DNA of 5,281 nucleotides from assembly GCA_035526665.1 (NCBI GenBank), contig DATLBY010000261.1, positions 1-5,281 of the forward strand, read 5' to 3'. A program made the translations under genes and the position numbers. The first letter of the stretch is position 1; every line of letters starts with the position of its first letter. Below the pieces are notes generated by a model. The model had not been told where the DNA came from, did no database searches, and saw only the letters and a program-made list of their open reading frames with translations. This DNA is from DATLBY01 sp035526665 (lineage in GTDB: Bacteria; Acidobacteriota; Terriglobia; Bryobacterales; Bryobacteraceae). Positions 1 to 4,988 of this stretch are shown piece by piece.

Positions 1-669
1 CCCCTGACCCTGGTAGTTCCCAAGCAGCCGGAAATCCCGGATTCGGTCACCTCCGGCCTGAACACCGTCGGACTTCGGATGCCGGCCCATCCCGTGGCGC
101 TACGGCTCATCCAGGCGGCGGAGGTTCCGGTTGCCGGACCCAGCGCCAACAGATTCGGCGAGCTGTCGCCGACCACCGCGGCCCATGTATACGAAGCTTT
201 AGGCGACGCCGTGGATTTCATTTTGGATGGCGGACCCTGCACCGTTGGAATTGAATCCACCGTGCTGTCTCTGGCGGGTGAACAGCCGCTGTTGCTGCGC
301 CCGGGCATGATCTCCCAATCGGCGCTCGAAGCGGTGGTCGGACCCGTACAGGTTTTTGAGCAACTGGTCCGGCCCGGCGCCCATCCCTCTCCGGGTCTGC
401 ATGCGCGCCACTATAGCCCCAGGACGCCGCTCTTCATCGGCGAACCGCGGAACTCCAGCGGAGTTTACCTGTGGTGGCGAACCGAGCTGCCGGCCGGGTA
501 CAGCCTGCAGTTGCCCTCCGACCCCGCCGCTTGCGCGTCCCATCTCTACGACCTGCTCCACCGCATTGACCGGGAAGACTGGGACCACATTGCGATCGAA
601 TCACCGCCGGAAGGGCCCGAGTGGGCGGGCATCCGCGACCGCTTGCATCGGGCCGCGGCAAACACATAA
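1..669 (+). CDS. tsaC: Threonylcarbamoyl-AMP synthase, Sua5/YrdC type (5' end cut by window)
   Basis: The frame is open from base 1, so the gene starts outside the window; 222 residues are visible. The enzyme makes threonylcarbamoyl-AMP from threonine, bicarbonate and ATP, the first step of t6A37 modification of ANN-decoding tRNAs, in the cytosol. The visible part opens with PLTLVVP, the end of the usual WPGPLTLV segment. The R-M-P-A-H-P stretch (about residues 26-31) and the AGPSANRFGELSPTTA nucleotide-binding stretch (about 46-61) follow, then a DGGPCTVGIESTVL segment and LLRPGMIS. SPGLHARHYSPRTPL is the typical linker to the C-terminal Sua5 domain, which ends in IRDRLHRAA. The presence of that domain points to the long Sua5 (TsaC2) form rather than short YrdC. 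By comparison with the family roughly 95-100 N-terminal residues are missing. An internal ATG at 79 is not the start, because conserved sequence lies upstream of it. Confidence 0.93.
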   Translation, partial: PLTLVVPKQPEIPDSVTSGLNTVGLRMPAHPVALRLIQAAEVPVAGPSANRFGELSPTTAAHVYEALGDAVDFILDGGPCTVGIESTVLSLAGEQPLLLRPGMISQSALEAVVGPVQVFEQLVRPGAHPSPGLHARHYSPRTPLFIGEPRNSSGVYLWWRTELPAGYSLQLPSDPAACASHLYDLLHRIDREDWDHIAIESPPEGPEWAGIRDRLHRAAANT

Positions 670-706
670 GAGCCCCCGCGCACGCCCTGTCCCCAAGTGT
701 CTGCCG

Positions 707-737
707 TCTATCGGTTTGCAGTGCGGCCGCCGATAGG
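707..737 (+). other. Possible RNA hairpin between tsaC and the small ORF
   Basis: CTATCGG (708-714) and CCGATAG (730-736) form a perfect 7-bp inverted repeat. On the plus-strand RNA it could be extended by U·G pairs at 707/737 and 715/729; on the minus strand those would be A/C mismatches. The loop is 13-15 nt and contains a GCGGCCGC palindrome. No U-run follows, so it is not a normal intrinsic terminator. It sits just ahead of the AGGAAG ribosome site of the small ORF. A repeat of this size can occur by chance. Confidence 0.25.
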
Positions 738-761
738 GGATACTAGGAAGATCTAAAAAAT

Positions 762-884
762 ATGGATTTGTCAGACGTAGTGCTCCTGCTGTTTGCCGTG
801 ATCTGTCTCTGGATCGCTACCGAGTTTTCCGGTGGCGGCGGTGGCGGTCATCGGTCAAGAGTACCAGTTCCGTTTTCAACCTGA
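762..884 (+). CDS. Small single-helix membrane protein, unknown function, upstream of hpnE
   Basis: A 40-codon ORF with ATG at 762 and TGA at 882-884. AGGAAG at 745-750, 11 nt before the ATG, is a reasonable though slightly distant ribosome site. The protein opens MDLSDVVLLLFAVICLWIAT; residues about 5-20 form a hydrophobic helix. A run of six glycines follows (24-29), then a basic HRSR patch and a proline-containing tail ending PVPFST. The N-terminus is acidic (two Asp) and the post-helix segment basic, which would place the C-terminus in the cytoplasm by the positive-inside rule. The ORF lies between tsaC and hpnE, in the same frame as hpnE, and its stop is followed directly by TAA and the hpnE ATG. 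I cannot name a family. The ribosome site, the plausible helix and the tight junction argue that it is a real gene; its role, perhaps linked to membrane work by HpnE, is conjecture. Confidence 0.68.
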   Translation: MDLSDVVLLLFAVICLWIATEFSGGGGGGHRSRVPVPFST

Positions 885-887
885 TAA

Positions 888-2192
888 ATGCCTTCTGTGA
901 TCGTCGTTGGCGGTGGGCTTGCTGGCCTGGCCACAGCAGCAGCCCTCGGCAGCAGCGGTTATGATGTGGACGTTTTTGAGTCCCGGTCTTTTCTCGGCGG
1001 GCGGGCCACTTCCTACCCGATTGCCTCCGCTACAGGCGAAACAGAGGTCATTGACAACTGCCAGCACGTGCTGCTCCGGTGCTGCGTCAATCTGCTGGAC
1101 CTTTACGGCAGGCTGGATGTCGCACGCGATATCACGTTTTACCCCGAGTTTTACTTCATTGAGCCCGGCGGCCGCATCTCGAGTCTGCGCGCCGGCCGGT
1201 TACCCGCACCTTTCCATTTTTCGGAATCTTTTCTCGGCCTGAGCTGTTTCACCCTGGCTGAGAAAATCTGGCTGGCTCGAGCCCTGCTGGCCATCCGGCG
1301 CGAGCGCTCCAGCCGCCGGGATCTGGACCGCATCAGCATGTGGCAGTGGCTGCAGGAAAAGCGGCAGCCGGCGCGCGTCATTGACCGGTTCTGGCGGCAG
1401 ATCCTGGTCAGCGCGATCAACGAAGATCTGGAGCGAATGGCCGCCGTTCACGGATTTCAGGTTTTTTGGCTCGGCTTTCTCGCCCGCTCCGATTCCTACC
1501 AGATGGGCATCCCGAATGTTCCCCTGGGAGCTCTCTATAGTTCCGAGGCGTGGAGTCGCTGGAGCAACGTCCGCATGCACCTGCGCTCTCCCGTCGATCA
1601 GCTTGGCAGCGAAGGGATTGTCGCAAACGGCCGGCACAAAGAGGCGGACTATTATGTGTCGGCTCTGCCTTTTGAACGGCTTAGAAGCATCGCTCCGGAA
1701 CTGGAAGCTCCTCAATTCGAACACTCGCCGATCACCGGCATTCACCTCTGGTTCGACCGTCCGGTCACCGATTTGCCGCACGCTACCCTGCTGGACCGGA
1801 CCATTCAGTGGATGTTCAACAAAGGGGAAGGACGCTACTTGCAGATCGTAGTCAGCGCCTCACGCAGCCTCACCAGCCAGAGCCGGGGAGATATTATCCA
1901 ACTGGCCGTGAACGAGCTTACGGAGTTTTTTCCGCTAGTGGCAAGCGCCCAACTGGTCAAGGCTCACGTGGTGAAGGAGATTCGAGCTACGTTTTCCGCT
2001 GAGGCAGGAATCGAATCCCTGCGTCCCACGGCGGGTACCGCGTTTCCGAATATTTTTCTAGCTGGGGATTGGACCCGGTCCGGGTGGCCGGCCACGATGG
2101 AAGGCGCCGTCCGCAGCGGCTATCTAGCGGCGGAAGCCGTCACTCAGGCCGCCGGTTCTCCGCAGAGATTTCTTCTGGCGGATATCGCCTAA
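888..2192 (+). CDS. hpnE: Hydroxysqualene dehydroxylase HpnE (FAD-dependent)
   Basis: A 434-residue flavoprotein of the amine-oxidase/phytoene-desaturase superfamily. HpnE reductively removes the hydroxyl of hydroxysqualene to give squalene, after HpnC and HpnD have made hydroxysqualene from farnesyl diphosphate; squalene then feeds hopanoid synthesis at the inner membrane. Sequence signs: an N-terminal Rossmann motif GGGLAG (residues 8-13) with the ribose-binding acid E31, then GGRATSY (37-43). The HpnE-typical IDNCQHVLLRCC stretch lies at 55-66. The C-terminal FAD motif FLAGDWTRSGWPATMEGAVRSGY spans about 390-412. The length fits the family (about 420-450). The start is fixed by the Rossmann strand MPSVIVVGGG. 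There is no Shine-Dalgarno in front, so initiation probably depends on ribosomes finishing the small ORF three bases upstream. hpnC and hpnD are not next to it; tsaC is the next larger gene upstream. Confidence 0.93.
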   Translation: MPSVIVVGGGLAGLATAAALGSSGYDVDVFESRSFLGGRATSYPIASATGETEVIDNCQHVLLRCCVNLLDLYGRLDVARDITFYPEFYFIEPGGRISSLRAGRLPAPFHFSESFLGLSCFTLAEKIWLARALLAIRRERSSRRDLDRISMWQWLQEKRQPARVIDRFWRQILVSAINEDLERMAAVHGFQVFWLGFLARSDSYQMGIPNVPLGALYSSEAWSRWSNVRMHLRSPVDQLGSEGIVANGRHKEADYYVSALPFERLRSIAPELEAPQFEHSPITGIHLWFDRPVTDLPHATLLDRTIQWMFNKGEGRYLQIVVSASRSLTSQSRGDIIQLAVNELTEFFPLVASAQLVKAHVVKEIRATFSAEAGIESLRPTAGTAFPNIFLAGDWTRSGWPATMEGAVRSGYLAAEAVTQAAGSPQRFLLADIA

Positions 2193-2213
2193 AGCGCTGC
2201 GTGGTGCGGAAGA

Positions 2214-2513
2214 TCAGGCCAGTTCGTCGATCTTCTGGTAATCGAGAACCATTTGCGAATTTTTAAGGGCATCGACAAATTCGCGCTCTCCGCCATCTGC
2301 GATCTGGTATTCCCACACTTCGGTGCCGACGCTTTCAAAATTGTCATCCTCATCGAGCGCGTCCTGGCTGTGTTTCGCCGGGGGTTCGTCCTGTTCCGCC
2401 ATAGCGGCATCCAGAATTACCCCGTCGCTCACCACGACGAACCTCTCCGGCTCAATCCCGGACGGCTCACCATCTTCCTGAAACCGCTTGTGGAATGTTA
2501 CTCGGTACGTCAT
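2214..2513 (-). CDS. Acidic conserved-looking protein of unknown function (99 aa)
   Basis: The stop is at 2214-2216. I prefer the ATG at 2513, giving 99 residues starting MTYRVTFHKRF. A TTG at 2531 in the same frame would add six residues (start ASTSL after the initiator) and has GGGGG six bases ahead, so it cannot be excluded. About a quarter of the residues are Asp or Glu (25 of 99, against 8 Lys/Arg), with an acidic cluster DALDEDDNFE at 51-60. There is no signal peptide or membrane helix, so a soluble cytosolic protein is expected. The pattern of a short beta-rich start (YRVTFHKRF, ERFVVVSDGVIL), an acidic centre and a second structured part (VWEYQIADG) looks like a small folded domain. 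I do not recognise the family. It lies 37 nt downstream of the rhodanese gene and probably shares its transcript. Its 3' end is 21 nt from the convergent hpnE stop. Confidence 0.7.
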   Translation of the reverse strand: MTYRVTFHKRFQEDGEPSGIEPERFVVVSDGVILDAAMAEQDEPPAKHSQDALDEDDNFESVGTEVWEYQIADGGEREFVDALKNSQMVLDYQKIDELA

Positions 2514-2523
2514 CAATGACGTA
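2506..2523 (-). repeat. 7-bp perfect inverted repeat over the start codon of the unknown gene
   Basis: TACGTCA (2506-2512) and TGACGTA (2517-2523) are exact inverse complements separated by four bases. In the minus-strand RNA the ATG at 2513-2511 falls partly in the loop and partly in the stem. It could hide the start codon, act as a protein-binding site, or be chance; a few such repeats are expected in 5 kb. If the gene starts instead at TTG 2531, the repeat is simply coding sequence. Confidence 0.3.
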
Positions 2524-2550
2524 GACGCCAAGGCGGGCCCCCGGTTTCCT

Positions 2551-2886
2551 TCAGTAGCGCGGCACGGAGGAGTCGATGATCAAACTCCACATATCGATGC
2601 CCCCGGCCAGGCTCTGGCATGCCGCCAGCCCCTGCTGGCGCAACCAGTCCACCACTTGCAGGCTTCTGACACCGTGATGGCAGATCACAATTAAGGCGCC
2701 GCTACCGGCCATCGCTTGCAGCCGCTCCAGTTCCGCCGGCACCGTCCGCATTGGAATCAACTCGCTGTTCTCAATCCGGGCAGTCGCATACTCGCCGGGT
2801 TGCCGCACGTCGATGAGATGAAGTTGCTCACCGGCATCCAGACGTTTCCGGACCTCTTGCGGCGTTACTTCCACGGGCATTTCCAT
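2551..2886 (-). CDS. Single-domain rhodanese-like sulfurtransferase
   Basis: A 111-residue cytosolic protein formed by one rhodanese domain. Such proteins carry sulfur as a cysteine persulfide and pass it between thiol acceptors; the physiological partner is not predictable from sequence. Landmarks: VTPQEVRKRLDAG at the N-terminus, the conserved LIDVRQPGEY (24-33), and the active-site loop CHHGVRS starting at Cys69. The six-residue C-x4-R loop is of the sulfurtransferase type rather than the longer Cdc25 phosphatase type. Next comes the C-terminal LAGGIDMWS (93-101) and a tail ending SVPRY. The length matches GlpE-like one-domain members. There is no Shine-Dalgarno before ATG 2886, but a strong -10 box ends six bases upstream, so the message is probably leaderless. 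A second ATG at codon 3 also lacks a ribosome site. It lies downstream of trxA, a gene for another thiol-based protein. Confidence 0.9.
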   Translation of the reverse strand: MEMPVEVTPQEVRKRLDAGEQLHLIDVRQPGEYATARIENSELIPMRTVPAELERLQAMAGSGALIVICHHGVRSLQVVDWLRQQGLAACQSLAGGIDMWSLIIDSSVPRY

Positions 2887-2892
2887 CGTCGA

Positions 2893-2920
2893 ATTATAGG
2901 GGAAAAGAGAGAATGGCCAA
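2893..2920 (-). promoter_or_regulatory. Sigma-70-type promoter for the rhodanese gene, predicted leaderless
   Basis: On the minus strand, TTGGCC (2920-2915, four of six -35 positions) and a perfect TATAAT (2898-2893) are 16 bp apart. Only TCGACG separates the -10 box from the ATG at 2886, so transcription should start at or within a base or two of the A of the start codon. The absence of any Shine-Dalgarno fits. The -35 box directly abuts the hairpin that follows trxA. Confidence 0.6.
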
Positions 2921-2942
2921 GCGGCGAAGCCTTCTCCGCCGC
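2921..2942 (-). terminator. Hairpin after trxA, possible weak terminator
   Basis: Minus-strand GCGGCGGAG (2942-2934) can pair with CTTCGCCGC (2929-2921) as a 9-bp stem with a four-base loop, beginning 15 nt after the trxA stop. One pair is G·U in minus-strand RNA but would be an A/C mismatch in plus-strand RNA, which favours a role in the trxA transcript. The stem is followed by a pyrimidine-rich stretch (CATTCTCTCTTTTCCCC) rather than a clean U-run, so termination may be partial; it may instead protect the trxA mRNA 3' end. Confidence 0.45.
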
Positions 2943-2957
2943 CAAACCAAAAAAGAA

Positions 2958-3287
2958 TTAGATGTGGGATTCGAGCATTTTTTGGACTTCTGCCTTGCCG
3001 ACAGCGCCTACTTTCTGCTCAATGACTTTGCCGCCCTTAAAAAGCAGGAGCGTAGGAATACCTCGAATGTTATAACGGGCAGCCGTACCACTATTGTGAT
3101 CGACGTTGACCTTGCCGACCTTCACCTTGCCCGCATAATCCGTAGCAATCGCATCCACAGTCGGGGTCATCTGGCGGCACGGGCCACACCACTCGGCCCA
3201 AAAGTCCACCAGCACCGGCACCTCGGAATTCAGCACGTCTTTATCAAACGTAGCATCCGTAAAATTCAGGGTATTTTCACCCGCCAT
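2958..3287 (-). CDS. trxA: Thioredoxin
   Basis: A 109-residue classical thioredoxin, a cytosolic dithiol reductant recycled by thioredoxin reductase. The WCGPC active site is at residues 33-37, inside VDFWAEWCGPCRQM. The conserved Asp of the second strand lies in VLVDFW (D28), and the cis-proline is P78 in RGIPTLLLF. The GG of FKGGKV and the C-terminal helix VQKMLESHI complete the fold. The length is normal for TrxA (105-110). The start is set at ATG 3287 because GGAGAG lies six bases ahead and MAGENTLNFTDATF is a normal N-terminus. The frame is open up to a GTG at 3338 that overlaps the glgA stop, but the extra 17 residues do not look like a thioredoxin or a signal peptide. The gene follows glgA by 47 nt on the same strand and is probably on the same transcript. 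Confidence 0.95.
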   Translation of the reverse strand: MAGENTLNFTDATFDKDVLNSEVPVLVDFWAEWCGPCRQMTPTVDAIATDYAGKVKVGKVNVDHNSGTAARYNIRGIPTLLLFKGGKVIEQKVGAVGKAEVQKMLESHI

Positions 3288-3293
3288 AATTAT

Positions 3294-3299
3294 CTCTCC
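3294..3299 (-). promoter_or_regulatory. Ribosome binding site deciding the trxA start
   Basis: GGAGAG on the minus strand, six bases before the ATG at 3287. This favours that ATG over the upstream in-frame GTG at 3338. Confidence 0.75.
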
Positions 3300-3302
3300 G
3301 TA

Positions 3303-3329
3303 GTTATAGTGATGTACCAGACGAGCCAA
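3303..3329 (-). promoter_or_regulatory. Weak candidate promoter before trxA
   Basis: Minus-strand TTGGCT (3329-3324) and TATAAC (3308-3303, five of six) are 15 bp apart, in the glgA-trxA gap. It resembles the rhodanese promoter (TTGGCC...TATAAT). The spacer is short, and the predicted start at about 3296 would fall inside the trxA ribosome site, which argues against it. trxA may simply be read from glgA. Confidence 0.22.
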
Positions 3330-3334
3330 ACGAT

Positions 3335-4759
3335 TCACTCTGTCAGACGCTTATACAGCGCAATATATTCCGAGGCAGATGCATCCCAGGAGAAGTCTCG
3401 GCCCATTCCCGTAATCATGAGCCTCTGCCACCGCGCCTTGTCCTTGTAAGCTGCCAGTGCGTCGCGAATCGTGCGCAGAAGAGCCGCCCCGGAGTACTCC
3501 AGGAATTTAAATCCGGTCTCCTCATCGATGGTATCATCCAATCCGCCTGTGGCGCGTACAATGGGCACCGTGCCGTACCGTAAGCTATAGATTTGATTGA
3601 GCCCACACGGCTCATATCGGCTGGGCATCAGGAACATGTCCGCCCCTGCCTCAATTTTATGCGCGATTTCGTTGTCGTAGGCCACGCGCACGCCGATACG
3701 CCCGGCTCCGGCTTTTGCCAGATCCAGAAACATCTGTTCGTACTGCGGCTCCCCCGATCCGATGACCGTTAGGTAAATGTCTTCAAGCAGCAGATCGGCA
3801 CTGATCTCCTCAATTAGGTCAAAGCCCTTTTGGCCCGCAAACCGGGAAACGATTCCCAGCACGGGCCTGTCCAAGTCGTCCACAGTCAGGCCGAAGGTCT
3901 TCAGCAGATCCAACTTACATTTACGTTTGCCAGCGGTGTCCGCGGCAGAATAAGAACAGCAGATGTGCTTATCCCGATCGGGACTCCACTCGCCGTAGTC
4001 GACGCCGTTTACGATACCAGTCAGGACCGAGGCCCGCTCGCGCAGCAATCCATCGAGTCCCCAGCCATATTCCTTGGTCTGAACCTCGCGGGCATATCCG
4101 CGGCTTACTGTGCTGAGCGCATCACTGAATACCAGCGCGCCTTTCAACAGATTGATCTTTCCAAAAAACTCGAGGGCGGCAGGCGTAAAAAGGCTCGCAT
4201 CCAGCCCGAGTTGCCCCAGGGCAGTGGGATCGAATAAGCCCTGGTAGCCGAGATTGTGAATGGTAAACAGCACCTTGATTCCATAAAACGTCGGGTCCCC
4301 GGCGAACTGTGTCTTTAAAAAAACGGGAACCAGGGCCGACTGCCAATCGTGACAGTGAATGATGTGCGGGCGGTACAGATGGCGAATAATGCCGAGAACC
4401 GCCCGGCAAAAGACTCCGTAGCGGATGTGATTATCCGGATAATCCTCGCCGCCCGCGCCGTAGAGTTCCGGACGGCCGAACAATGGCGGGCATTCGACAA
4501 AGTAGAACGTGACACCGTCATGCTTCAACATGCGGATGTTCACGTCATAGGCGTCGCGTCCCAGCCAGATCCGCAGGTTTCGATAAACGCTCTCCGCTTT
4601 GGGCGCGCCCGCGGCCGCGCCCGGGTAGAATGGCATAGCGACCGCGACCTCCTGCCCCTTGGCCGCGAGCGCTATCGGCAGGGAGCCCACCACATCGGCC
4701 AAGCCGCCGGTTTTCGCAAATGGATTCGCCTCGGAGGCGACCATCAAAATCCTCGTCAT
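3335..4759 (-). CDS. glgA: Glycogen synthase GlgA (GT5, ADP-glucose dependent)
   Basis: A 474-residue GT-B glycosyltransferase that transfers glucose from ADP-glucose to the growing alpha-1,4-glucan in the cytosol. The N-terminal domain starts MTRILMVASEANPFAKTGGLADVVG; K16 of KTGGL corresponds to the E. coli GlgA nucleotide-sugar lysine (K15). HCHDWQSALVP (135-145) and FTIHNLGYQG (165-174) are conserved acceptor-side segments. The C-terminal domain has SRFAGQKGFDL, where R306 and K311 match E. coli R300 and K305. RYEPCGLNQIYSLRYG has E383 matching the catalytic-site E377. TGGLDDTI (404-411) follows. The length is typical (470-490). The start follows the family N-terminus; an in-frame TAA lies just upstream with no other start between. 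AGGAG lies unusually close, two bases before the ATG. An ATG at codon 6, with GAGG six bases ahead, would delete the first beta strand and is less likely. The neighbours are trxA downstream and a broken small ORF 26 nt upstream; no other glycogen gene is visible. Confidence 0.96.
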   Translation of the reverse strand: MTRILMVASEANPFAKTGGLADVVGSLPIALAAKGQEVAVAMPFYPGAAAGAPKAESVYRNLRIWLGRDAYDVNIRMLKHDGVTFYFVECPPLFGRPELYGAGGEDYPDNHIRYGVFCRAVLGIIRHLYRPHIIHCHDWQSALVPVFLKTQFAGDPTFYGIKVLFTIHNLGYQGLFDPTALGQLGLDASLFTPAALEFFGKINLLKGALVFSDALSTVSRGYAREVQTKEYGWGLDGLLRERASVLTGIVNGVDYGEWSPDRDKHICCSYSAADTAGKRKCKLDLLKTFGLTVDDLDRPVLGIVSRFAGQKGFDLIEEISADLLLEDIYLTVIGSGEPQYEQMFLDLAKAGAGRIGVRVAYDNEIAHKIEAGADMFLMPSRYEPCGLNQIYSLRYGTVPIVRATGGLDDTIDEETGFKFLEYSGAALLRTIRDALAAYKDKARWQRLMITGMGRDFSWDASASEYIALYKRLTE

Positions 4760-4766
4760 CTCTCCT
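4760..4766 (-). promoter_or_regulatory. Unusually close ribosome binding site of glgA
   Basis: AGGAGAG on the minus strand runs straight into the ATG at 4759; AGGAG is only two bases away, against a usual 5-9. A second GAGG sits inside the gene, six bases before the ATG of codon 6. The start at 4759 is kept because it gives the family-typical N-terminus. Confidence 0.5.
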
Positions 4767-4785
4767 GATTGTGAACCAGTTTATT

Positions 4786-4988
4786 CTACGAGTGGCTTAG
4801 ATAGTAGAAGCGGGGGAAAAACAGAGCGGCCAGCAGGTAGAGCAGCCAGTGGACTCGCCTGAATTCGCCGCGCGCGAGACAGAGCAGCGCATGAGCGGTA
4901 AAGCCAAACGCGAGACCGTCCGCCAGTCGGCTCCCAGCGCCTGGAATTCGAAATATTCCTCCAGCCAGGTCCGCACGCGGTCCCTCAC
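4786..4988 (-). pseudogene. Small membrane protein ORF with a -1 frameshift near 4920
   Basis: The gene starts with GTG at 4988, which overlaps the glycosylase stop by four bases (GTGA). The first frame reads VRDRVRTWLEEYFEFQALGADWR, with a plausible amphipathic, charged composition and high GC at third positions. After that the same frame turns into an unlikely Ser/Cys-rich sequence ending at 4797. The neighbouring frame takes over with DGLAFGFTAHALLCLARGEF and then RRVHWLLYLLAALFFPRFYY, a good membrane helix, ending at TAG 4786-4788. Restoring a single G at about 4920 (CGG-AC to CGG-GAC) would join the parts as ...GADWRDGLAFGF..., a protein of about 67 residues. The break is either a real mutation or a base-call/assembly error in a G run. 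I do not recognise the family. It is probably co-transcribed with the glycosylase gene and glgA. Confidence 0.6.

Noticed and set aside
707..737. Intrinsic terminator after tsaC
   Set aside because: The inverted repeat is real but has a large loop and is followed by purine-rich sequence, not a U-run.
716..744. TTGCAG-17-GATACT as a promoter for the small ORF and hpnE
   Set aside because: Both boxes are weak, and the predicted start would fall after the AGGAAG ribosome site.
1200..1781. Long open frame antisense to hpnE
   Set aside because: It lies wholly inside a confidently identified gene and has no family features; it is a shadow of high-GC coding sequence.
2193..2213. Shared terminator between convergent hpnE and the acidic protein gene
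   Set aside because: Only 21 bases are available and I find no stem with a U- or A-run on either strand.
3335..3338. GTG at 3338 as the true trxA start
   Set aside because: The ATG at 3287 has GGAGAG at six bases and gives a normal thioredoxin N-terminus; the added residues resemble no signal peptide or domain.
4783..4788. TAGAAT as a -10 box for glgA
   Set aside because: Five of six bases match, but no recognisable -35 box lies 15-18 bp upstream, and it overlaps the stop of the frameshifted ORF. glgA can be read from upstream.
4797..4988. Intact 63-aa protein in the first frame of the small ORF
   Set aside because: The second half is Ser/Cys-rich and unlike a folded protein, while the adjacent frame gives a convincing membrane helix; a frameshift explains both.
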